23,977 nucleotides of DNA. Origin: a virus. Both the position numbers and the translations under genes were made by a program. Of the stretch, positions 8,201 through 15,728 are shown one piece after another. Under the pieces are notes generated by a model. The model made no database searches and was not told where the DNA came from. It saw only the letters and a program-made list of their open reading frames with translations. Numbering within the stretch: position 1 is the stretch's first letter; every line of letters starts with the position of its first letter. The stretch covers positions 1 through 23,977 of the IMG/VR virus record IMGVR_UViG_3300027844_000741. The stretch is one strand, 5' to 3'.

Positions 8201-11200
8201 GAAGCTGTTTCAGAAGGGGATTTTTCATCTACTAGTAACGCGACTAAATTAAGTTTTAAAACAGCAGTTAGTGAAGCCGCAACAGAAAAGATGTCATTAA
8301 GCTCAGCAGGGCTTTTAACAGTTGTAGATGATATCGTTATTAAAAGTGGTGGTACTATTGGTGGTGACGCTGATAAAGATTTATTAACACTAGGCAGTGG
8401 TGCATTAACTGTTGCTGGCACAATAGCTTGTAATACATCACTTACTATTGGTAGTGCCGCAATGTCTGAAGCTGACCTAGAACAATTAGATGGAATTACT
8501 GCTGGTACTGCGGCCGCAAGTAAAGCCCTAGTATTAGATTCAAACTTAGATATTGGTACACTACGTAATTTAACTATTAATGGTACATTCAGTGATGGCA
8601 ATTATACATTTGATACATCAGGTAATGTTACTGGTTTAGGAACAGTAGGTTGTGGAGCAGTCACTTCAACAGGTGTTGTAACAGGAACCGGATTTACTAT
8701 TGGTAGTGCAGTTATTAATGAAGCAGAACTTGAAACTATAGATGGTATTACAGCAGGCACGGTAGCCGCATCTAAAGCAGTAGTAGTTGACTCAAACCTA
8801 GATATTGGCACTTTTAGAAACTTAACTATTAACGGTACATTTAGTGATGGCAATTATACATTTGATACTAGCGGTAATGTTACTGGTTTAGGAACAGTAG
8901 GTTGTGGAGCAGTCACATCAACTGGTGTGGTTACTGGAACAGGCTTTACTATTGGTAGTGCAGTTATTAATGAAGCAGAACTTGAAACTATAGATGGAGT
9001 TACGGCAGGCACCGTGGCCGCATCTAAAGCAGTAGTGGTGGATTCAAACTTAGATATTGGTACCTTTAGAAATTTAACTATTAATGGAACTTTCAGTGAT
9101 GGCAATTATACATTTGATACATCAGGTAATGTTACTGGTTTAGGAACTATTGGCAGTGGTAATATTACTTCAACTGGTACAGTTCAAGGAACTACCATTA
9201 CGGCTACTACAGCTTTTGCACCAGATGCACAAGACGGTGCCGCAATAGGTACAAGCTCTTTACAATTTAGTGATTTATTTTTAGCAGATGAAGCTGTTGT
9301 TAGCTTTGGTGATGATAATGAAATAACATTAACTCATGTACCAGATGTAGGAGTAACACTTACACATACGGCCGCTGGCGACAATACACCTATTATACTT
9401 AATTTAAAATCAGAAGAAGATGATATTATCGCTGATGAAGTCATTGGTACGATTAATTTTACAGCTGGAGATTCGGGTGGCACAGATGCTATTCTTACAG
9501 CGGCTGGAATATCAGCGATTGCAGAAGATACCTTTGCCGCTGATAACAATAAGACCAAATTAAGTTTTAAAACCGCAGTTAGTGAAGCCGCGGCTGAAAA
9601 GATGTCACTTAGTAGTGCAGGCCTTTTAACAGTTGTAGATGATATTGTTATTAAGAGCAGTGGTACTATTGGTGGTGCAAATGATAAAGATTTATTAACG
9701 CTTGGAAATGGTGCATTGACAGTTGCAGGCACAATAGGGTCTGGAGCCGTAACATCAACAGGTGTTGTAACAGGAACGGGCTTTACTATTGGTAGTGCTG
9801 TTATTAATGAAGCTGATCTTGAACAAATAGATGATTTAACTGCAGGTACAGCCGTTGCTAGTAAGGCATTGGTTGTTGACAGCAATAAAGATATAGGCAC
9901 ACTACGTAATTTAACCATTGATGGTACTTTTAGTGATGGAAATTATACATTTGATACATCAGGTAATGTTAGTGGGTTAGGAACGGTAGGCTCAGGAGCA
10001 ATTACATCATCAGGTAATATTACATCTGGTGGCAGTTTTATAATTGGAAGTGCAAGCATCATTGAAGCAGAACTTGAAACAATAGATGGAGTTACAGCAG
10101 GTACTGTAGCCGCAAGTAAAGCAGTAGTGGTTGATTCAAATAAAGATATTAGTAGTTTTAGAAATTTAACAGCCAGCGGAACAGTAACATTTGGTAGTTT
10201 AGCAGACGGAACAATAACAGCAACAGCCTGGGTAGATGAAGATGATATGTCATCTGACTCAGCAACTTTAATCCCAACCCAACAATCAGTAAAAGCATAC
10301 GTTGATGCACAAACACATGAAGCAGGAGATATTACCTCAGTTGTCGCTGGTACTGGTTTAACTGGTGGAGCAACTTCTGGAGCCGCAACTGTAAATGTTA
10401 TTGGTGGCACAGGTATTACTGCAAATGCAAATGATATAGCCATAGATTCAACTGTTACTACACTTACTGGTTCGCAAACACTTACAAACAAAACATTAAC
10501 AAGTCCTGTTATTAATACAGCGACTTTTGGAACTTCTATTCTTCCAACATCAGCTGATGGTACAACTTTAGGTTCTGCCTCAAAAGAATTCTCTGATTTA
10601 TTCCTTGCAGATGAGGCTGTTGTTAGTTTTGGTGATGATCAAGAAATAACCCTAACTCATGTACAAGATGTAGGGTTAACACTTACACATACTGCCGCAG
10701 GTGATAACACACCCATTATACTTAATTTAAAATCAGAAGAAGATGATATTGTTGCTGATGAAGTCATTGGCACAATTAATTTTACTGCTGGAGATTCAGG
10801 TGGTACAGATGCTATCCTTACCGCGGCTGGAATATCAGCGATTGCAGAAGATACTTTTGCCGCTGACAATAATGCAACTAAACTTAGCTTTAAAACAGCG
10901 GCAAGTGAAGCGGCCGCTGAAAAGATGTCACTTAGTAGTGGTGGTAACCTAGATGTTACAGGAGATATTACCGGTGCTACCTTGAATGCAGATGGTGATA
11001 CATCAACAGGAGATAATGCGGCAATAGGATATACAGCCGCAGAAGGACTTATTCTAACAGGGCAAGGCTCAACCTCGGATATTACTGTAAAGAATGATGC
11101 TGACGGTACAGTATTTACAGTACCAACAGGCACAGATGATATTCTATTCCCAGATAATGCTGGGGCAATATGGGGTGATGGATCAGATTTAAAAATCTAT

Positions 11201-13123
11201 CATGGTGGTTCAAATAGTATTATTCAAGAAGGTGGTGCAGGTGGATTAATTATAAGAGCCTCCACACTCACACTTTTAGCAAATAACACTAGTGAAAATT
11301 TTGTAGTATGTACAGAAAATGGTGCTGTAGATATATATCATGATGGTAGTAAAGTATTCGAAACAGATTCAGGTGGTATTACAGTAACAGGCTCAGTTAC
11401 GATTGGTAGTGCCGCGATGTCTGAAGCCGATTTAGAACAGTTAGATGGTATTACAGCAGGTACCGCGGCCGCCAGCAAGGCTTTAGTACTTGACTCAAAT
11501 AAAGATATAGGCACGATACGGAATTTAACCATTGATGGTACATTTAGTGATGGAAATTATACATTTGATACAAGTGGTAACGTTACTGGTTTAGGAACAG
11601 TAGGTTGTGGAGCAGTAACGTCAACAGGTGTTGTAACAGGTACCGGCTTTACTATTGGTAGTGCAGTTATTAATGAAGCTGAATTAGAACAAATAGATGG
11701 AATAACGGCAGGTACAGTAGCCGCTAGTAAAGCAGTAGTAGTTGATTCAAATAAAGATATTGGTACTTTTAGAAATGTAACCATTGATGGTACATTCAGT
11801 GATGGCAATTATACATTTGATACATCAGGTAATGTTACCGGTTTAGGAACAATAGGCTCGGGTGCAATTACTTCAACAGGTGTTGTAATAGGAACTACAG
11901 TTGAACCATCAGGTGATACATCAGCAGGAGATAATGCGGCAATAGGGTATACCTCAGCAGAAGGACTGATCTTAACAGGACAAGGTTCTACTAGTGATGT
12001 AACTTTAAAGAATGATGCAGATGGTACAGTATTTACAGTACCAACCGGAACAGATGATATTCTATTCCCTGATAGTGCTAAAGCAATGTGGGGTGCGTCT
12101 AGTGATATGACTTTATATCATGACGCTTCAAACTCATATATTACAAATGCAGTAGGTGCTTTAAAGATAGCAACCGAAACAAGTGGCATTGCAGTAACAA
12201 TAGGACATTCAACTTCTGAAGTGACTGTTGCAGATAATTTAACAGTTACAGGTAATCTAACAGTTAGTGGAACTCAAACAGTTGTTGATACTGTTACAAT
12301 GAATGCACAAAATGCCGTAGTATTTGAAGGTTCTACGGCTGATGATTTTGAAACGACGTTAACTATTACAGATCCAACAGCAGATAGAACAATTACATTA
12401 CCTAATGTAACTGGTACATTATCAATTCTAGATAATACAGAAACATTATCTAATAAAACCATAGCAAGCCCTACAATGACTGGTTCACTAACAGTTGGTA
12501 GTGCAGTTATTAGTGAAGCAGATCTTGAACAAATAGATGATTTAACTGCTGGTACAGTAGTAGCAAGCAAGGCGGTAGTAGTTGATTCAAATAAAGATGC
12601 TAGTAGTTTTAGAAACTTAACTGCTAGTGGAACAGTAACATTTGGTAGTTTAGCAGATGGATCAATAACAGCTACAGCTTTTGTAGATGAAGATGATATG
12701 TCATCTGATTCAGCAACTTTAATTCCAACTCAGCAGTCAGTTAAGGCTTATGTTGATAATGAAGTAGGCTCAGCTGGTGGTGGTGATATAACAGCGGTTG
12801 TTGCGGGTGCCGGCTTAACTGGCGGTGCTACTACTGGATCAGCAACAGTAGATGTTGTAGGTGGTACAGGTATTACTGCAAATGCAAATGATATAGCTAT
12901 AGATTCAACTGTTACTACACTTACTGGTTCGCAAACACTTACCAATAAAACATTAACAAGTCCTGTTATTAATACAGGAGTATCTGGAACGGCTGTATTA
13001 GATGAAGATGATATGTCATCTGATTCAGCAACTAAATTAGTAACCCAACAATCAGTCAAGGCTTATGCTGATACTAAAGCATCAACAGGAGATGCTACAG
13101 CATTAGCAGTAGCTTTAGGATAA
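2222..13123 (+). CDS. Giant modular tail-fibre-like protein, 3633 aa
   Basis: AGGAG (2212-2216) supports the start. Residues 1-50 (MAVYKIVASRVNNI..., then FFDNQGTLYRSDGSTPGG) match the N-terminal segment common to fibre-like proteins of marine T4-like phages. The rest is a mosaic of at least six modules. They are: an AGxGLTGGATSG/GITANANDIAIDS/LTGSQTLTNKT module, 5 times; a DDMSSDSATLIPTQQSVKAYVD module, 6 times; a GSAVISEADLEQIDDLTAG module of about 84 aa, 19 times; an FSDLFLADEAVVSFGDDNEI module of about 130-165 aa, 4 times; a GYTAAEGLILTGQGSTSD module, 3 times; and a WGASSDMTLYHDASNSYI module, twice plus a variant. The protein is rich in Thr, Gly, Ala, Ser and Asp, and very poor in Cys, Trp and His. 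This suggests an extended beta-rich, probably trimeric fibre or shaft. It ends inside a module with no distinct receptor-binding tip. Fibre function is inferred from modules and context. Confidence 0.85.
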   Translation: MAVYKIVASRVNNIDAEDFVGNWNKLFFDNQGTLYRSDGSTPGGFRITPYSFKTITVSGQSDVVADSSSDTLTMVAGDNITLTTSGDTVTINSSASGSGSGDIESVVAGAGLTGGATSGDATLNVIGGTGITANANDIAIDSTVTTLTGSQTLTNKTLTSPVINTGVSGTAILDEDSLSSNSATQLATQQSIKAYVDANAGGVTLTGTQTLTNKTLTAPVLSGSASAAGSILFKEDTDNGTNAVTLIGPASTADVTITLPASADTLVGKATTDTLTNKTIASPTMTGSLTVGSAVISEADLEQIDDLTAGTAVASKALVVDSNKDIGTIRNLTIDGTFSDGNYTFDTSGNVTGLGTIGSGAITSTGVVTGTGFTIGSAVISEADLEQIDDLTAGTIVASKAVVVDSNKDITSFRNLTASGTVTFGSLADGSITATAFVDEDDMSSNSATLIPTQQSVKAYVDAQTHEAGDITSVVAGTGLTGGATSGAATVNVIGGTGITANADDIAIDSTVTTLTGSQTLTNKILTAPVLSGSASAAGSILFKEDTDNGSNAVTLIGPASTADVTVTLPAATDTLVGKATTDTLTNKTIASPTMTGSLTVGSAVISEADLEQIDDLTAGTVVASKAVVVDSNKDVGTIRNLTIDGTFSDGNYTFDTSGNVTGLGTIGSGAITSSGVVTGTGFTIGSAVINEAELETIDGITAGTVVASKAVIVDSNKDIGTFRNVTIDGTFSDGNYTFDTSGNVSGLGTVGSGAITSSGNITSGGSFIIGSASITEAELETIDGVTAGTVAASKAVVVDSNKDAASFRNITASGTVNFGSLADGSITVTAFVDEDDLSSDSATLIPTQQSVKAYVDAQTSAGDITSVVAGAGLTGGATSGAATVDVVGGTGITANANDIAIDSTVTTLTGSQTLTNKTLTAPVLSGSASAAGSILFKEDTDNGSNAVTLIGPAATADVTITLPASADTLVGKATTDTLTNKTIASPTMTGSLTVGSAVISEADLEQIDDLTAGTAVASKALVVDSNKDIGTLRNLTIDGTFSDGNYTFDTSGNVTGLGTIGSGAITSTGVVTGTGFTIGSAVINEAELETIDGITAGTVAASKAVVVDSNKDIGTFRNVTIDGTFSDGNYTFDTSGNVSGLGTVGSGNITSTGTVQGTTITATTAFAPDAQDGAAIGTSSLQFSDLFLADEAVVSFGDDNEITLTHVADVGLTLTHTAAGDNKPIILNLKSEEDDITVGEVIGTINFTAGDSGGTDAIATAAGIEAVAEDTFAADNNATKLSFKTAVSEAATEKMSLSSAGLLTVVDDIVIKSGGTVGGANDKDLLTLGNGELTVAGTVGSGAVTSTGVVTGTGFTIGSAVINEADLEQIDDLTAGTVVASKAVVVDSNKDIGTIRNLTIDGTFSDGNYTFDTSGNVTGLGTIGSGAVTSTGVVTGTGFTIGSAVINEADLEQIDDLTAGTVVASKAVVVDSNKDVGTIRNLTIDGTFSDGNYTFDTSGNVTGLGTIGSGAVTSTGVVTGTTVEATGDTSANDNAAMGYTAAEGLILTGQGSTSDITVKNDADGTVFTVPTGTDDILFPDNAKAMWGASSDMTLYHDASNSYITNAVGALKIATETSGIAVTIGHTTSEVTVADNLTVAGNLTVSGTQTVVDTVTMNAQNAVIFEGATADDFETTLTITDPTADRTITLPNVTGTLSILDNTETLSNKTLASPTMTGSLTVGSAVISESDIEQIDDLTAGTVVANKAVVVDGNKDVGTIRNLTIDGTFSDGNYTFDTSGNVTGLGTIGSGAVTSTGVVTGTGFTIGSAVINEAELETIDGVTAGTVAASKAVVVDSNKDIGTFRNVTIDGTFSDGNYTFDTSGNVTGLGTIGSGNITSTGTVQGTTITATTAFVPDAQDGAAIGTSSLQFSDLFLADGAVISFGDDNEITLTHSADDGLLLKHVGTGDGKEPSLTFQAGDDDIAADDVLGSIFFQAPDEGAASDAIAIAAGIEAVSEGDFSSTSNATKLSFKTAVSEAATEKMSLSSAGLLTVVDDIVIKSGGTIGGDADKDLLTLGSGALTVAGTIACNTSLTIGSAAMSEADLEQLDGITAGTAAASKALVLDSNLDIGTLRNLTINGTFSDGNYTFDTSGNVTGLGTVGCGAVTSTGVVTGTGFTIGSAVINEAELETIDGITAGTVAASKAVVVDSNLDIGTFRNLTINGTFSDGNYTFDTSGNVTGLGTVGCGAVTSTGVVTGTGFTIGSAVINEAELETIDGVTAGTVAASKAVVVDSNLDIGTFRNLTINGTFSDGNYTFDTSGNVTGLGTIGSGNITSTGTVQGTTITATTAFAPDAQDGAAIGTSSLQFSDLFLADEAVVSFGDDNEITLTHVPDVGVTLTHTAAGDNTPIILNLKSEEDDIIADEVIGTINFTAGDSGGTDAILTAAGISAIAEDTFAADNNKTKLSFKTAVSEAAAEKMSLSSAGLLTVVDDIVIKSSGTIGGANDKDLLTLGNGALTVAGTIGSGAVTSTGVVTGTGFTIGSAVINEADLEQIDDLTAGTAVASKALVVDSNKDIGTLRNLTIDGTFSDGNYTFDTSGNVSGLGTVGSGAITSSGNITSGGSFIIGSASIIEAELETIDGVTAGTVAASKAVVVDSNKDISSFRNLTASGTVTFGSLADGTITATAWVDEDDMSSDSATLIPTQQSVKAYVDAQTHEAGDITSVVAGTGLTGGATSGAATVNVIGGTGITANANDIAIDSTVTTLTGSQTLTNKTLTSPVINTATFGTSILPTSADGTTLGSASKEFSDLFLADEAVVSFGDDQEITLTHVQDVGLTLTHTAAGDNTPIILNLKSEEDDIVADEVIGTINFTAGDSGGTDAILTAAGISAIAEDTFAADNNATKLSFKTAASEAAAEKMSLSSGGNLDVTGDITGATLNADGDTSTGDNAAIGYTAAEGLILTGQGSTSDITVKNDADGTVFTVPTGTDDILFPDNAGAIWGDGSDLKIYHGGSNSIIQEGGAGGLIIRASTLTLLANNTSENFVVCTENGAVDIYHDGSKVFETDSGGITVTGSVTIGSAAMSEADLEQLDGITAGTAAASKALVLDSNKDIGTIRNLTIDGTFSDGNYTFDTSGNVTGLGTVGCGAVTSTGVVTGTGFTIGSAVINEAELEQIDGITAGTVAASKAVVVDSNKDIGTFRNVTIDGTFSDGNYTFDTSGNVTGLGTIGSGAITSTGVVIGTTVEPSGDTSAGDNAAIGYTSAEGLILTGQGSTSDVTLKNDADGTVFTVPTGTDDILFPDSAKAMWGASSDMTLYHDASNSYITNAVGALKIATETSGIAVTIGHSTSEVTVADNLTVTGNLTVSGTQTVVDTVTMNAQNAVVFEGSTADDFETTLTITDPTADRTITLPNVTGTLSILDNTETLSNKTIASPTMTGSLTVGSAVISEADLEQIDDLTAGTVVASKAVVVDSNKDASSFRNLTASGTVTFGSLADGSITATAFVDEDDMSSDSATLIPTQQSVKAYVDNEVGSAGGGDITAVVAGAGLTGGATTGSATVDVVGGTGITANANDIAIDSTVTTLTGSQTLTNKTLTSPVINTGVSGTAVLDEDDMSSDSATKLVTQQSVKAYADTKASTGDATALAVALG
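6296..6799 (+). repeat. Head-to-tail pair of the 252-bp module
   Basis: Copies 6296-6547 and 6548-6799. Their codons differ synonymously about 25 times with one amino-acid change (Ile/Val). A 77-nt block (6422-6498 versus 6674-6750) is perfectly identical. Confidence 0.9.
8450..9205 (+). repeat. Three consecutive 252-bp modules
   Basis: Units begin at 8450, 8702 and 8954 in exact 252-bp register. They share a SNLDIGT(L/F)RNLTINGTF variant (Leu and Asn replacing the Lys and Asp seen elsewhere), which marks them as a local amplification. Confidence 0.85.
10322..10429 (+). repeat. 108-bp block identical to 14173-14280 in the next fibre gene
   Basis: The stretch coding for the AGDITSVVAGTGLTGGATSG and GGTGITANA segments is base-for-base identical to 14173-14280 in the 728-aa gene, although other copies within the giant gene differ at many synonymous sites. 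Confidence 0.9.
10772..10980 (+). repeat. 209-bp block 96% identical to 14794-15002
   Basis: Aligned by eye, the two blocks differ at 8 of 209 positions and every difference is synonymous. Both include a GCGGCCGC octamer at the same place in the module. Confidence 0.85.
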
Positions 13124-13126
13124 ATA
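13119..13126 (+). promoter_or_regulatory. T4-type late promoter box overlapping the giant gene's stop
   Basis: GATAAATA contains the TAA stop (13121-13123) of the 3633-aa gene. The start would be near 13133, at the ribosome site AAGGAA of the 121-aa gene. Confidence 0.65.
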
Positions 13127-13142
13127 ATAAAAGGAAATAAAT

Positions 13143-13508
13143 ATGGCAAATACTTTTAAATGTGTAACTTTTGCGGCAGAACCAGCTTCTGCTGGAACAC
13201 CTTACACAATGTACACAGTAGCAAGTTCAACAACAACAGTTGTACTTGGTTTAATACTTACTAATATTCATTCTGCGGTAGTTACAGTTGAAGTAGAACT
13301 TGAAAGTGATACTGCAAATCGTAATGGTGCAAACAATGTTGCAAATGGAACATCATTTTTAGTGAAAGATGTTTCTATACCAGTTGGAAGTTCATTAGAA
13401 TTATTATCAGGTGGAAAAGTAGTTCTGGAAACTACAGATGTTTTAAAAATAGATTGTTCTGTAGCTGATAAAGTTTCTGGCACATTGTCTATAATGGAGA
13501 TAACGTAA
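13143..13508 (+). CDS. Virion structural protein of a common marine T4-like type, 121 aa
   Basis: AAGGAA lies 6 nt before the ATG. The protein starts MANTFKCVTF and contains YTVASSTTTVVLGLILTNI (residues 24-42), then FLVKDVSIPVGSSLELLSGGKV and a final VSGTLSIMEIT. The pattern of short beta strands with a YTVPxxTTTVVLGLxLANI-like core and an IPxGSSLExxxGxKVxLExxDxxK stretch is one I associate with small structural proteins next to fibre genes in marine T4-like phages. It is soluble, without signal or membrane segments. It lies between the two paralogous fibre genes and its stop is 1 nt from the next ATG, so the two are probably translationally coupled. It could be a fibre-joining or tip protein; that is inference. 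Confidence 0.75.
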   Translation: MANTFKCVTFAAEPASAGTPYTMYTVASSTTTVVLGLILTNIHSAVVTVEVELESDTANRNGANNVANGTSFLVKDVSIPVGSSLELLSGGKVVLETTDVLKIDCSVADKVSGTLSIMEIT

Positions 13509-13509
13509 G

Positions 13510-15696
13510 ATGGCTTATATAGGTAAAAGACCAGCTGAGGCGCCTTTAACAGCAGACGATATTGAAAATAGTATTATTACATCTGCTAAAATTGTTGATG
13601 GTACAATAACAGGAGATGATCTTAATTCAACATTAACTGGTTTAGGAACAATAGGTAGTGGTGCAATTACTTCAACAGGTGTTGTAATCGGAACTACAGT
13701 TGAACCATCAGGAGATACTGCGGCTGGCGATAATGCCGCAATAGGATATACCTCAGCAGAAGGATTAATTCTAACAGGACAAGGTTCTACTAATGACGTT
13801 ACAATCAAGAATGATGCTGACGCAGATGTCCTAGAGATTCCTACAGGCACAACAAATGTGACTGTTGTGGGTAATATTACATCAGGTGGTTCGTTTATTA
13901 TAGGGTCTGCGAGCATGTCCGAAGTCGACCTAGAAAAATTAGATGGTATCACAAACGGTGCTGGTGCCGCCAATAAAGCATTAGTATTAGATGGTTCAGC
14001 AGATGTTGCTTCTGGTTTAAGAAACCTAACTGCTAGTGGAACAGTAACATTTGCTAGTTTATCAGATGGGTCAATAACAGCAACAGCCTTTGTAGATGAA
14101 GATGATATGTCATCAGACTCAGCAACTTTAATTCCAACCCAACAATCAGTAAAAGCATACGTTGATTCCGGCGCAGGAGATATTACCTCAGTTGTCGCTG
14201 GTACTGGTTTAACTGGTGGAGCAACTTCTGGAGCCGCAACTGTAAATGTTATTGGTGGCACAGGTATTACTGCAAATGCAGATGATATAGCTATAGATTC
14301 AACTGTTACTACACTTACTGGCTCTCAAACACTTACAAACAAAACATTAACTGCTCCACAAATCAATACGAATATTGATATGTTAGCGAGAGCAGAATTA
14401 AGATTTCAAGACGCTTCTGGTGGAGAATATGTCGCATTTGAGGCGCCTGCTACAGTTTCAAGTAGTCAAGTTTACGTATTGCCGTCCGCTGATGGTTCAG
14501 ATGGACATGCATTAAAGACAGACGGCTCTGGAACATTAACATGGGGAGCAGTAGCGGCAAACACACCGACCTCTGCTGACGGACAAGCATTAGGTTCTGC
14601 TTCATTAGAGTGGTCTGATTTATTCTTAGCAGATGGTGCAGTTGTTAATTTTGGTGATAATCAAGAAATAACATTAACTCATGTCGCAGATGTAGGGTTA
14701 ACATTAACACATACTGCCGCAGGCGATAACACACCGATTATATTTAATTTAAAATCAGAAGAAGATGATATTATTGCCGATGAAGTCATCGGTACAATTA
14801 ATTTTACTGCTGGAGATTCAGGTGGTACAGATGCTATCCTTACTGCGGCTGGAATATCAGCGATTGCAGAAGATACTTTTGCCGCTGATAATAACGCAAC
14901 TAAACTTAGCTTTAAAACAGCGGCAAGCGAAGCGGCCGCTGAAAAGATGTCACTTAGCAGTGGTGGTAACTTAGATGTTACAGGCGATATTACTGGTGCT
15001 ACTCTAAATGCAGATGGAGATACTGCGGCTGGCGATAATGCCGCAATAGGATATACGTCTGCAGAAGGACTTATTTTAACAGGACAGGGTTCTACTAGTG
15101 ATGTAACCTTAAAGAATGACGCAGACGGTACAGTATTTACAGTACCAACAGGCACAGATGATATTCTGTTTCCAGATAATGCCAAGGCAATGTGGGGTGC
15201 GTCTAGTGATATGACATTGTATCATGACGCCACTAATTCTTATATTACAAATGCAGTAGGTGCCTTAAAGATAGCAACTGAAACATCAGGTATTGCTGTT
15301 ACAATAGGACATACAACTTCTGTAGTGACTATTGCAGATAATTGCACGGTTACAGATACTCTTACTTTTGGAAGTTTATCTGATGGTTCAATAACAGCAA
15401 CAGCCTTTGTAGATGAAGATAATATGGCATCTGATTCAGCAACTTTAATTCCAACCCAACAATCAGTCAAGGCTTATGTTGACACTTTCGGTAAAGCAGG
15501 ATATGTTAATTCAGGAAAACATGGACAATGGATTGATGGGTCTGACAATTATGATTTAGCTCAATCAGAATCGCCACTCGTTGCCATAGTAGATGCTTTT
15601 AACCAACCAACCAGTAAGAATTTAGATCAAATGGATCCAGTAGGTTCTACAGATACGGTAGATTGTGGGTCTAGTGAAGCTTATGTTAACGCGTAA
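13510..15696 (+). CDS. Modular tail-fibre-like protein, 728 aa
   Basis: The N-terminus MAYIGKRPAEAPLTADDIEN, then SIITSAKIVDGTITGDDL, is a frequent start of marine T4-like fibre proteins and probably serves attachment. The body reuses modules of the giant gene: GYTSAEGLILTGQGST (twice), one divergent GSASMSEVDLEKLDG unit, AGTGLTGG/GITANADDIAI, FSDLFLAD-type (here WSDLFLADGAVVNFGDNQEI) and WGASSDMTLYHDATNSYI, with two QQSVKAYVD blocks. Residues about 290-350 (LRFQDASGGEYVAFEAPATV...) are not seen in the larger protein. The last 70 residues, after the final QQSVKAYVD, are unique (GYVNSGKHGQWIDGSDNYDL... to EAYVNA) and may be a tip or assembly domain. The start lies 1 nt after the preceding stop, with only a weak GGAG nearby, so it is probably coupled. 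Several blocks are nearly identical in DNA to the giant gene. Confidence 0.8.
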   Translation: MAYIGKRPAEAPLTADDIENSIITSAKIVDGTITGDDLNSTLTGLGTIGSGAITSTGVVIGTTVEPSGDTAAGDNAAIGYTSAEGLILTGQGSTNDVTIKNDADADVLEIPTGTTNVTVVGNITSGGSFIIGSASMSEVDLEKLDGITNGAGAANKALVLDGSADVASGLRNLTASGTVTFASLSDGSITATAFVDEDDMSSDSATLIPTQQSVKAYVDSGAGDITSVVAGTGLTGGATSGAATVNVIGGTGITANADDIAIDSTVTTLTGSQTLTNKTLTAPQINTNIDMLARAELRFQDASGGEYVAFEAPATVSSSQVYVLPSADGSDGHALKTDGSGTLTWGAVAANTPTSADGQALGSASLEWSDLFLADGAVVNFGDNQEITLTHVADVGLTLTHTAAGDNTPIIFNLKSEEDDIIADEVIGTINFTAGDSGGTDAILTAAGISAIAEDTFAADNNATKLSFKTAASEAAAEKMSLSSGGNLDVTGDITGATLNADGDTAAGDNAAIGYTSAEGLILTGQGSTSDVTLKNDADGTVFTVPTGTDDILFPDNAKAMWGASSDMTLYHDATNSYITNAVGALKIATETSGIAVTIGHTTSVVTIADNCTVTDTLTFGSLSDGSITATAFVDEDNMASDSATLIPTQQSVKAYVDTFGKAGYVNSGKHGQWIDGSDNYDLAQSESPLVAIVDAFNQPTSKNLDQMDPVGSTDTVDCGSSEAYVNA

Positions 15697-15701
15697 TCAG
15701 A

Positions 15702-15709
15702 GATAAATA
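15702..15709 (+). promoter_or_regulatory. T4-type late promoter box (GATAAATA)
   Basis: Exact GATAAATA 19 nt before the ATG at 15729. The start would be near 15716, next to the ribosome site AGAGG. Confidence 0.7.
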
Positions 15710-15728
15710 CTAAAAAGAGGATAAATTT

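Larger units (their letters stand above)
5741..10945 (+). repeat. Four copies of the FSDLFLAD module within the giant gene
   Basis: Copies lie at about 5741-6238, 7922-8422, 9236-9733 and 10559-10940, the last lacking the VVDDIVIKS tail. A fifth lies in the 728-aa gene at about 14581-14960. Each reads FSDLFLAD, SFGDDNEITLTH, GDN(K/T)PIILNLKSEEDD, IGTINFTAGDSGGTDAI and KLSFKTA, with variants in the second copy. Confidence 0.85.
3094..12620 (+). repeat. Nineteen copies of an ~84-aa (252-bp) coding module
   Basis: The unit reads roughly GSAVIxEAxLExIDxxTAG, then (V/A)ASKAxVVDSNKD, then (in most copies) GTxRNxTIDGTFSDGNYTFD and TSGNV(T/S)GLGT. Five-residue signatures such as TIDGT and FSDGN recur with a 252-bp period where copies are adjacent. 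A variant second half (SGTVTFGSLADG) joins the unit to the QQSVKAYVD module. One divergent copy lies in the 728-aa gene (from about 13906). Confidence 0.9.

Noticed and set aside
10743-10952. 69-codon plus-strand frame, repeated at 14765-14974
   Set aside because: An out-of-frame shadow of the FSDLFLAD module, present twice only because the underlying DNA is nearly identical; no ribosome site.
2222-13123. Possible CRISPR array or non-coding tandem repeat
   Set aside because: The repeats are long, in frame, separated by coding modules, and differ mainly at synonymous sites, so they are protein-coding repeats.
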